Shown here: positions 6,538 to 12,390 of the stretch, piece by piece
Layout: every line of letters begins with the position of its first letter
Numbering within the stretch: the stretch's first letter is position 1
Assembly (NCBI GenBank): GCA_003520105.1
Contig: DOVL01000096.1
Coordinates: 1 to 12,390 of the forward strand
From: Lachnospiraceae bacterium
GTDB taxonomy: Bacteria; Bacillota; Clostridia; Lachnospirales; Lachnospiraceae
DNA length: 12,390 nt
Direction: 5' to 3'
Made by a program: the position numbers and the translations under genes
Notes under the pieces: generated by a model
Seen by the model: only the letters and a program-made list of their open reading frames with translations
Told to the model about the DNA's origin: nothing
The model's database searches: none

Positions 6538-7637
6538 AAAGCAGCTTCCTACGTCTCTGGAGAGCCGACACCAAAAGGGCTTCCAGATTAATTCCAAGTG
6601 TATTTATAACTGCTCTTATCTTCGCTCTCACGGCGGGGCTTCTTCTTGCGTACTCTGAGGATCTGATCTACAGCAAGGAATCCTTCGCAGCGGTAACGAT
6701 CGGTATGTACATGCCGGAGCAGAGCGCCGAGAACGATTCCGCAATGAATTTTGCCAAGAATATGGATAGTATCAAGGAGTCGGCGGATATAAAAGAGATC
6801 AAGGATCTTGAACATGGTAAGGAGCTTGTAAAAAAAGGCGAGCTGACAGCCCTGATCATTTTTCCGAATAATTTCATAAACAGCTTATACGGCGGTGAGG
6901 CTGAGCCTATCAAGGTGATTCTAAATGAAAATATGTCTCTGGAGGAGCATCTCGTTAACGATATGATAATCGTTGCTTCCGATATACTCGGTATAGCTCA
7001 GACAGCCTACCGTTATTACAATCTGATACTTAAGGAACTCAATGTTGATCCCGAGATCAGAGAAAAGCTCACCAACGATCTCGATAACAGAAACCTTGCT
7101 TATGCAGCCTCAAGAAATATGGTATTTGATATCGTAAATATCAATTCCGACTCGGCTCACAACCTGCGTGAAACACTTACCGCATCATTTATCTTCATAA
7201 TACTGATGCTTATGTGCTTCCAGATAACAGGCTTCTATAAGAGCTACAACAGTTCATTTATCATGAGACAGCACAAGGAAGGCGGCGGATCAGTCTCAAT
7301 GTTCTTCTCGAGACTCCTCTCCGGCTCCATGATACTGTATACGGTTTATCTTCTGATATTTGTGCTTCTTGTTGCTGCGAAGACAAAACCGAACTATTTA
7401 TCACTGATCACGATGATCCCTGTCGTAGTACTTGCGGCAGCTATCACCCTCTTCGCTTCCATGCTCTTCAAATCGGAGCATCTGGCAAACGGAACTATAT
7501 TTATCATTACAATACTTGTTATTTACCTTGCAGGAGGCCTGATACCACTTATACTGATGCCTAAATTCCTGCAGAGTGCGGCAGCTGCGAATCCGTTCAC
7601 ATATCTGCTGAAATACATCCTGTGGAGCATTTTTTAA
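6534..7637 (+). CDS. ABC-2 type permease, first of two
   Basis: A 367-residue membrane subunit of the exporter, of the ABC-2 subfamily with a large outside domain after the first membrane span. Seen: TM1 about 19-40; an extracellular region of about 170 residues with the family-like stretch GELTALIIFPNNF; then TM2 213-232, TM3 262-282, TM4 291-311, TM5 319-341; and a hydrophobic C-terminal segment FTYLLKYILWSIF. It starts within the ATPase stop codon (ATGA overlap). The gene ends at TAA inside a run of six T and six A. In the -1 frame the reading continues for 43 more residues to 7765, overlapping the next gene, which could mean a frameshift or sequencing error. The architecture of one ATPase and two such permeases resembles the LnrLMN linearmycin-resistance exporter; that similarity is inferred, not tested. 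Confidence 0.88.
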   Translation: MKSSFLRLWRADTKRASRLIPSVFITALIFALTAGLLLAYSEDLIYSKESFAAVTIGMYMPEQSAENDSAMNFAKNMDSIKESADIKEIKDLEHGKELVKKGELTALIIFPNNFINSLYGGEAEPIKVILNENMSLEEHLVNDMIIVASDILGIAQTAYRYYNLILKELNVDPEIREKLTNDLDNRNLAYAASRNMVFDIVNINSDSAHNLRETLTASFIFIILMLMCFQITGFYKSYNSSFIMRQHKEGGGSVSMFFSRLLSGSMILYTVYLLIFVLLVAAKTKPNYLSLITMIPVVVLAAAITLFASMLFKSEHLANGTIFIITILVIYLAGGLIPLILMPKFLQSAAAANPFTYLLKYILWSIF

Positions 7638-7727
7638 AAAATGAATTTGCTCTTTATGAAAGGCATGTAACCTACATGTTCTGGTCATTCAACCAGAATT
7701 TAGCAATTATACCGGGAGATTCAACTA

Positions 7728-8798
7728 ATGAAGTTATTTTGGAACAGACTATATATCATGCTTAAGAGGACGCTGATGCAGCCCCTCTATATTGCCATGC
7801 TCGTAACACTTATCGGCATGGCGATCATATATGTGAATATTCCTGCCAAGAACAAAACCATGTATGTTCCGGCAGCGGTCTGCAATCACGACACCTCAAG
7901 GGATGGGGAGGAATTTGAGAAAGTCATCTATAAAACCAGCTCCATTTATCACTTCTATGCTGTTGATTCCGACGAGCAGCTTAAGAAGGACGTGCTTAGC
8001 GGCAAGGCAAATATAGGCTTTGTCATTCCTGAGGGCTTCTTCGAATCCTCGGCTCATATTAACGGTGTCAAGCAGATCACTGAATATACCACAAATTCAT
8101 CTCGTCTCCCGAATGTCGGTCACGAGATCTTCTTCAGCAAGCTTTTCAAGATGATCTCATATGAGGTAGTTTTAGAGGAGCTTGATAACAATCTTGTCAA
8201 TGCTGTAACAACCAGCCTTCCTGACGTCGAAAACGGCGAAGAGCTTCTTATATCAGCCAAAGAAGAACTATCAGAGGTATATTTTGAATCGGTCGACGAT
8301 TCCGGAGTTTACGAGAATCAGTTCAATGATGAGAACGACTACGACAGCATGGTCAAGAAGAACAAAACAGAGCTTCCGATCCGTAAGTTCGCAGGTCTCT
8401 TCATCTTCGTTGTAGCTCTTCTCGGAACCTCGGCATATCTTACCGATAAGGAGAAAAATATATATCTCCTTGCTGACAGAGGCGCAAGATTCCAGCTCAG
8501 AGTTACTCACATACTGGCTTCCATCCTGCCTATCTCTATGGCAGCTTACATCGCTCTCGTGATAATAAAAGAAATGCATCCCGGAACGTTACTTCTCAGG
8601 ATGCTCGCATATATGCTTTATGTTAGTTTATTCTCGGTTATACTCGGTGCTGTGCTCAGAAAGAGCAGTTATTTCTACAGAGTACTGCCTGTTATACTGG
8701 TGCTGACACTGGTGTTCAGCGGCGTGTTCTTCGATATGGGGAAATACAACGCACTTATGAAACATCTTTCGATGGTCTTTCCGCCGTACTTTTTCTGA
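7728..8798 (+). CDS. ABC-2 type permease, second of two
   Basis: The partner permease, 356 residues, with the same plan as the first: TM1 about 18-36, an extracellular region of about 180 residues (including GKANIGFVIPEGFF, matching the corresponding stretch of the first permease), then TM2 221-238, TM3 260-280, TM4 289-310 and TM5 317-335. It ends with FPPYFF at two consecutive stop codons. The two permeases probably form a heterodimer with two copies of the ATPase. GGGAG lies 9 nt before the ATG, and the gap to the first permease gene is 90 nt. Substrate unknown. No two-component system or regulator, which often accompany peptide-sensing exporters, lies next to it within the window. Confidence 0.88.
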   Translation: MKLFWNRLYIMLKRTLMQPLYIAMLVTLIGMAIIYVNIPAKNKTMYVPAAVCNHDTSRDGEEFEKVIYKTSSIYHFYAVDSDEQLKKDVLSGKANIGFVIPEGFFESSAHINGVKQITEYTTNSSRLPNVGHEIFFSKLFKMISYEVVLEELDNNLVNAVTTSLPDVENGEELLISAKEELSEVYFESVDDSGVYENQFNDENDYDSMVKKNKTELPIRKFAGLFIFVVALLGTSAYLTDKEKNIYLLADRGARFQLRVTHILASILPISMAAYIALVIIKEMHPGTLLLRMLAYMLYVSLFSVILGAVLRKSSYFYRVLPVILVLTLVFSGVFFDMGKYNALMKHLSMVFPPYFF

Positions 8799-8835
8799 TG
8801 AAATATTAATCAAATCATTAATAACCTGACGCTTC

Positions 8836-8875
8836 GAATATAATATGTACGGTCTCGCTGGCACATATTATATTC
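8836..8875. terminator. Long AT-rich hairpin between convergent operons
   Basis: GAATATAATATGT (8836-8848) and ACATATTATATTC (8863-8875) are perfect 13-bp inverted repeats around a 14-nt GC-richer loop. It lies 37 nt after the permease stop and 42 nt from the yigZ stop on the other strand, where a bidirectional terminator is expected. Neither side has a T-tract, so it may act by another route or protect mRNA ends. No gene is seen in 8799-8917. Confidence 0.5.
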
Positions 8876-8917
8876 TCAGCTGTTCATCAAAAACACAGAC
8901 AAATCACACTAAATCTA

Positions 8918-9541
8918 TCACCTGTATATATCACTCACAAAAACGACTTCAGCCCTGGCGGACGACATCTCAGTGACCTTGGTGATGAAGGTGTCGCGGG
9001 TGTCGTACGGGACGTAGATGATCTGCTCTACTTTATCGGTGAAGATGGCAGGTTCGGTCTCGTAGCCGGCGGATGCGATGTAGAAATTGATCTTCCCCGA
9101 GTCGTTGTAGGACATGGTAAGCTTCATGACGGCCTTGTGTGAAACGGTTCTCACATCACTGACGTCAAGGGCAGCCTTGGCAGCGTCGGTATAGGCGCGC
9201 ACAAGTCCTCCCGTACCAAGAAGCGTCCCTCCGAAATATCTTGTTACAACGATGCAGATATTATTTACTTCTGCTCCTCTTATAACATTCAGTATCGGCA
9301 GTCCTGCTGTTCCCTGCGGTTCCCCATCATCGGAAAACCTTTCCTGTACGGAACCGTTTTCTTCATTACGTACCGAAAAGGCAAAGCAATTATGCCTTGC
9401 CTGATAGTGTTTTTTCTTGATCTGTTCTACGTACGAAAGCGCTTCTTCTTCGGAAGTTATCGGGAAGGTCACGCCGATGAATCTCGACTTCTTCTCGACT
9501 ATCTCTCCGGTCCCGCCTTCTCTTATTATCTTATATTCCAT
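8918..9541 (-). CDS. yigZ: YigZ/IMPACT family protein
   Basis: A 207-residue cytoplasmic protein of the YigZ family (B. subtilis YvyE), related to the N-terminal part of eukaryotic IMPACT; its biochemical role in bacteria is not settled. Seen: KKSRFIG near the N-terminus, then RHNCFAF, RFSDDGEPQGTAGLPIL and VVTRYFGGTLLGTGGLVRAY, the hallmark conserved blocks of the first domain (to about 125). A C-terminal domain of the kind named DUF1949 follows. Length is normal. The ATG at 9541 has no good Shine-Dalgarno, and an in-frame TAG lies 27 nt upstream, so no better start is available; expression may depend on translation from nrdR, which ends 49 nt upstream. Confidence 0.93.
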   Translation of the reverse strand: MEYKIIREGGTGEIVEKKSRFIGVTFPITSEEEALSYVEQIKKKHYQARHNCFAFSVRNEENGSVQERFSDDGEPQGTAGLPILNVIRGAEVNNICIVVTRYFGGTLLGTGGLVRAYTDAAKAALDVSDVRTVSHKAVMKLTMSYNDSGKINFYIASAGYETEPAIFTDKVEQIIYVPYDTRDTFITKVTEMSSARAEVVFVSDIYR

Positions 9542-9590
9542 ACTAATACCAATATCATCAATAAACTAAGTATTGAGAATTTATTAGTTA

Positions 9591-10040
9591 CTATTTCAAG
9601 AGTTTCTTCAGCTCATCCATAAATGTATTTACGTCCTTGAACTCTCTGTAAACGGATGCAAATCTTACGTAAGCAACCTTATCAAGATCCTTGATACGCT
9701 CCATAACGATCTCACCGAGCTCTGAGCTGTCAACTTCCATCTTCTCCAGATTATAGAGATCATTCTCGATCATATTTACGCAGTTCTGGATCTGGCTTGC
9801 AGATACAGGTCTCTTATGGCATGAACGAAGGATTCCTTCCTCAAGCTTGCTGCGGCTGAAGGTCTCTCTAGTCTTGTCTTTCTTGATGATCATTATAGGT
9901 ATGGTCTCAACCTTCTCATAGGTTGTGAAACGCTTACCGCACTTATCACACTGTCTTCTTCTCCTGATTGAATTTCCATCGTCAGCAGGTCTGGAATCGA
10001 TAACTCTTGTATCCTCCTCACCACAATATGGACACTTCAT
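9591..10040 (-). CDS. nrdR: Transcriptional repressor NrdR
   Basis: NrdR senses ATP/dATP and represses ribonucleotide reductase genes by binding NrdR boxes. Seen: 149 residues, the usual length; an N-terminal zinc ribbon with C3-x2-C6 and C31-x2-C34; a basic stretch RRRRQ; then the ATP-cone domain from about residue 49 ([20 protein letters not shown]) to about 139. The ending FMDELKKLL is typical. GAGGAGG lies 8 nt before the ATG. No ribonucleotide reductase gene is present in the window, so its targets lie elsewhere. It precedes yigZ by 49 nt and probably shares its transcript. Confidence 0.97.
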   Translation of the reverse strand: MKCPYCGEEDTRVIDSRPADDGNSIRRRRQCDKCGKRFTTYEKVETIPIMIIKKDKTRETFSRSKLEEGILRSCHKRPVSASQIQNCVNMIENDLYNLEKMEVDSSELGEIVMERIKDLDKVAYVRFASVYREFKDVNTFMDELKKLLK

Positions 10041-10070
10041 GATGTAACCCTCCTCATATATTTCATACTA

Positions 10071-10099
10071 ATAATCCTTATAAATAGAATTCTTTGCAA
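10071..10099 (-). promoter_or_regulatory. Candidate nrdR promoter
   Basis: TTGCAA (10094-10099) and GATTAT (10071-10076) are spaced by 17 bp on the minus strand, between the hairpin after rnfB and the nrdR binding site. The -10 hexamer is weak. Low-confidence prediction. Confidence 0.3.
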
Positions 10100-10120
10100 A
10101 TAGTATTCTCATCGTCCCGG

Positions 10121-10154
10121 AGAATTATTATTCGATTCAATGAATAACAATTCT
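10121..10154 (-). terminator. Hairpin closing the rnf operon
   Basis: On the minus strand AGAATTGTTATTC and GAATAATAATTCT pair over 13 positions (one G-U) around an 8-nt loop, starting at the last base of the rnfB stop codon. No T-tract follows, so it is either an unusual terminator or a 3'-end stabilising hairpin. Confidence 0.5.
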
Positions 10155-10945
10155 TATGATATAACCTTAGCAGGACATTTCTTCTCACACAGTCCGCAAT
10201 TAACACACTTCTCATAATCAATGACCGGAAGATTTCCGTTCATGGTGATTGCTTCCTTCGGACAGCTCTTTACGCACAGAGTACATCCGATACAGCCCGC
10301 GCTGCAGACCTTCTTGACATCCAGACCTCTGTCCTTCGAATTGCACTTAATGATATGCGTCTTATCGTAAGGAACAAGGCTTATGATATGTCTCGGACAT
10401 GTTGCCACACACTTACCACAGGCAACACATTTTTCCTTGTCAATAACAGCTATTCCGTCAACTATATCAATCGCGCCAAACTCGCATACAGACTTGCATT
10501 CGCCATATCCGAGGCAGCCAAATGTACAGCCCTTAGGACCGCCGTTAGGTGTATTTACAGCTATGCTGCACACCTTCGGGCCGACGTAACTATAAGCATC
10601 CTTAGCCTTCTCACAATCGCCTGCACACTTAACTACAGCAACCTTCCTGACAGTCTCTCCTGCTTCTCCGCCGACTATCGCAGAAATCTTCTCTGCCACG
10701 GCAGGACCTCCGACGGGACATGCATTTACAGGAGCAGTTCCTTCAGCAATCGCCTTGGCGAGGCCGTCACAGCCCGGAAAACCGCAGGCTCCGCAGTTAT
10801 TTCCCGGAAGAGCCTCACGAACAGCTATTTCCTTTTCATCCTGTTCAACCTTAAATATCTCACCGGCTTTACCGAGCAGCACACCCACAAGGATGGCAAT
10901 TCCCGCGATAACACCGGCAGCTATTAAAATATCAACGTAATTCAT
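10154..10945 (-). CDS. rnfB: Rnf electron transport complex subunit B
   Basis: RnfB is the iron-sulfur subunit that carries electrons from reduced ferredoxin into the Rnf complex, which reduces NAD+ and drives Na+ or H+ out of the cell. Seen in 263 residues: an N-terminal membrane anchor (about 5-25); a four-Cys cluster domain with C51-x2-C54-x4-C59 and C76; a Cys-rich stretch C140/C144/C150/C154; then ferredoxin-like sets C173-x2-C176-x2-C179-x3-C183, C218-x2-C221-x2-C224-x3-C228 and C247-x2-C250-x2-C253-x3-C257. Length matches clostridial RnfB. GGGAG is 7 nt before the ATG, and 43 nt separate it from rnfA. It is last in the operon, as in the clostridial order rnfCDGEAB. Confidence 0.97.
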   Translation of the reverse strand: MNYVDILIAAGVIAGIAILVGVLLGKAGEIFKVEQDEKEIAVREALPGNNCGACGFPGCDGLAKAIAEGTAPVNACPVGGPAVAEKISAIVGGEAGETVRKVAVVKCAGDCEKAKDAYSYVGPKVCSIAVNTPNGGPKGCTFGCLGYGECKSVCEFGAIDIVDGIAVIDKEKCVACGKCVATCPRHIISLVPYDKTHIIKCNSKDRGLDVKKVCSAGCIGCTLCVKSCPKEAITMNGNLPVIDYEKCVNCGLCEKKCPAKVIS

Positions 10946-10988
10946 ATTCTTTCTCCCACCAGATCAGAATTATCATTCATCAAAAACA

Positions 10989-11561
10989 TCACAGTAATCC
11001 CGAGAAGCCGTTAAATGCAAGTGCCATAAGTCCTGCAGCAAGGAGGATCATCGGACCTCCCTTGATTGCTTCCGGCACATCATTATCCTCAGTCTTCTCT
11101 CTGATGCTTGCGAGAACTACTATTGCGATCGCAAAACCTACAGCTGAGAACATTCCGTTAAGTATGCTCTTACCAACTGTGAGTTCATCCTGAACGTTGC
11201 TGATAGCAATACCAAGTACCGCGCAGTTTGTTGTGATCAGCGGAAGGTAAACGCCAAGCGCCTTGTAAAGCGATCTGACCTTCTTCTTCAGGAACATCTC
11301 AACGAACTGAACAAGTCCCGCAATGATCAGAATGAAAGCTATCGTATTCAGATATTCCAGTCCGAGTGGAACCAGAACATAGTAATAAACAATACTGGTT
11401 ACTGTTGAAGCAAGAGTCATGACAAATATAACCGCCGCACCCATTCCCGCAGCTGTTTTCGTATTTTTTGAAACACCAAGGAACGGACAAAGTCCCTGGA
11501 ACTGGACAAGTACAACATTATTTACAAGTGCAGCTGAAACCGCAAATAAAAAGATATTCAT
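10989..11561 (-). CDS. rnfA: Rnf electron transport complex subunit A
   Basis: RnfA is a membrane subunit that, with RnfE, forms the core of the ion-translocating Rnf complex. Seen: 190 residues, about six membrane segments, and the two conserved half-site motifs GLCPFLGVS (Cys25) and TTNCAVLG (Cys113). In Rnf and the related Nqr complexes these cysteines, together with those of RnfE, hold an iron-sulfur centre in the membrane. The start codon directly abuts the rnfE stop (TAAATG), with GGAG 7 nt upstream inside rnfE, implying coupled translation and equal amounts of the two partners. Nothing unusual in the sequence. Confidence 0.97.
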   Translation of the reverse strand: MNIFLFAVSAALVNNVVLVQFQGLCPFLGVSKNTKTAAGMGAAVIFVMTLASTVTSIVYYYVLVPLGLEYLNTIAFILIIAGLVQFVEMFLKKKVRSLYKALGVYLPLITTNCAVLGIAISNVQDELTVGKSILNGMFSAVGFAIAIVVLASIREKTEDNDVPEAIKGGPMILLAAGLMALAFNGFSGLL

Positions 11562-12390
11562 TTACTTCTCCACCTGCCCTTCCTGTTTCTTTCCGGCAAG
11601 TTCTCCGGTTTTTCCGTTTTTCTTATTCTCAGCCAACTCTCCGGTCTTTCCGGTTTTCTTAGCCTCAGCCAGTTCTCCGGTCTTTCCGGTTTTCTTAGCC
11701 TCAGCCAGCTCTCCGGTCTTTCCGGTTTTCTTAGCTTCAGCCAACTCTCCGGTCTTTCCGGTTTTCTTACTATCAACCGGTTCTACGGTCTTCTTAGCTT
11801 CTTCTCTCTTCACTGCTGCTGCCTGCATAACTGCCTCAGCCTGTGCAGGATTCATATTTCTTCCGGCACACGAAACATTCATACAGCCCTCACAGCCGTC
11901 GATCCTTCTGAGATTTGGCTTGCAGCCCTTCTTCTTAGCCTTTCTGATAGCCATGCCATTGATGATGGCTACGATAAATGCAAGTACGAAGAACGCTCCC
12001 GGACTCATAGTGAAAACTCTTACAGGCTCCCAGAGATCCTTGGTCGCATTCATTCCGAAGAAGGTTCCTGCACCGATGAATTCTCTTATGATACCTATAA
12101 CCGTAAGTCCGAGTGTAAAACCAAGACCCATTCCGATACCGTCAAATACGGAAGGAATAACCTTATTCTTCGAAGCATAAGCCTCAGCACGTCCGAGTAT
12201 GATACAGTTTACAACGATAAGTGAGATAAATACTCCCAGACTGTCGTAAAGCTCCGGTGTATAAGCCTGCATTATGAAGCTTACAACCGTTACGAACGAA
12301 GCGATAATTGTGATGTATGCAGGGATCCTGACCTTATCAGGGATCACATTTCTGAACATCGAAATGATCAGGTTGCTCATGGTCAGAACC
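11562..12390 (-). CDS. rnfE: Rnf complex subunit E with a repetitive C-terminal tail (5' end beyond window)
   Basis: RnfE is the membrane partner of RnfA in the Rnf complex. The reading frame stays open to the window edge: codons before the internal ATG at 12380 read VLT, continuing the usual RnfE segment VLTMSNLIIS...IPDKVRIPAYI. The true start and the first half-motif (GLCPTLA-like) therefore lie outside. Numbering from Met 12380: VVNCIILGRAEA carries the second conserved Cys (59), and membrane segments run to about residue 146. The core ends near there. A Cys cluster C153, C163-x2-C166-x4-C171 follows, then about 70 residues of Lys/Glu/Thr/Gly-rich tandem repeats to the stop. This tail is much longer than in ordinary RnfE. 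It is cytoplasmic if the usual topology holds. Operon order rnfE-rnfA-rnfB. Confidence 0.93.
   Translation of the reverse strand, partial: VLTMSNLIISMFRNVIPDKVRIPAYITIIASFVTVVSFIMQAYTPELYDSLGVFISLIVVNCIILGRAEAYASKNKVIPSVFDGIGMGLGFTLGLTVIGIIREFIGAGTFFGMNATKDLWEPVRVFTMSPGAFFVLAFIVAIINGMAIRKAKKKGCKPNLRRIDGCEGCMNVSCAGRNMNPAQAEAVMQAAAVKREEAKKTVEPVDSKKTGKTGELAEAKKTGKTGELAEAKKTGKTGELAEAKKTGKTGELAENKKNGKTGELAGKKQEGQVEK
11602..11781 (-). repeat. 36-bp tandem repeat (five units) at the 3' end of rnfE
   Basis: Five units with exact 36-bp spacing begin at 11602, 11638, 11674, 11710 and 11746 on the plus strand (TCTCCGGTCTTTCCGGTTTT...). Units 2-4 are nearly identical and the outer ones diverge, with a partial sixth at 11782. 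They encode the 12-residue unit KKTGKTGELAEA in RnfE. The near-identity suggests slippage or unequal recombination and possible length variation. Confidence 0.9.

Noticed and set aside
10355..10927. 190-codon open frame on the plus strand opposite rnfB
   Set aside because: rnfB is unmistakable on the other strand; the plus-strand translation has no recognisable domain.
11602..11781. Regular 36-bp repeats as a possible CRISPR array
   Set aside because: The units are contiguous with no variable spacers, lie in frame inside rnfE and encode a 12-residue peptide repeat.
11419..12180. 253-codon open frame on the plus strand opposite rnfE and rnfA
   Set aside because: It is antisense to clearly conserved Rnf subunits, its repeated SSPVFPVF segments are the mirror of the 36-bp repeat, and it has no good ribosome binding site.

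Overview
The window looks like a piece of chromosome from a strictly anaerobic, fermentative Clostridia-type Firmicute, most likely a Lachnospiraceae relative (Butyrivibrio/Roseburia type). This placement is inferred from an L-lactate dehydrogenase, an Rnf ferredoxin:NAD+ oxidoreductase operon in clostridial order, strong AGGAGG ribosome binding sites, lipoproteins with acidic/Thr-rich linkers, and moderately AT-rich DNA. No tRNA, rRNA, CRISPR array, insertion sequence or prophage gene is visible. The content is mostly housekeeping, with a few unusual local features.

Layout. Positions 1-464 (minus) hold the N-terminal part of L-lactate dehydrogenase. Its promoter region carries three tandem ~24-bp repeats, the last running into the -10 box. 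Positions 671-2211 (minus) hold two tandem, paralogous lipoproteins of unknown function. Positions 2278-5583 (minus) form a tight cluster transcribed in the order htrA (membrane-anchored trypsin-like protease with a PDZ domain), tgt (tRNA-guanine transglycosylase) and yajC (Sec translocase accessory), closed by a hairpin terminator at 2236-2264. Divergent from htrA, positions 5851-8798 (plus) encode an ABC exporter: one ATPase and two ABC-2 type permeases. A long AT-rich hairpin separates it from the convergent pair nrdR-yigZ (8918-10040, minus). Positions 10154-12390 (minus) carry the end of an rnf operon in the order rnfE (cut by the window edge), rnfA, rnfB.

How the genes fit together. Rnf oxidises reduced ferredoxin with NAD+ and builds an ion gradient, while lactate dehydrogenase re-oxidises NADH, so both ends of the window concern redox balance. 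The centre is envelope-directed: a surface-facing protease, the YajC translocon partner, two lipoproteins and an ABC-2 exporter. NrdR is the ATP/dATP-sensing repressor of ribonucleotide reductase genes, none of which are in the window.

I did not find a convincing new multi-gene system. The points most worth a second look are: the 12-residue tandem-repeat tail with a Cys cluster on RnfE; the repeat array in the ldh promoter; the tandem orphan lipoproteins; the repeat-rich N-terminal region of HtrA; and a 44-codon out-of-frame continuation of the first permease gene across a T6A6 run.
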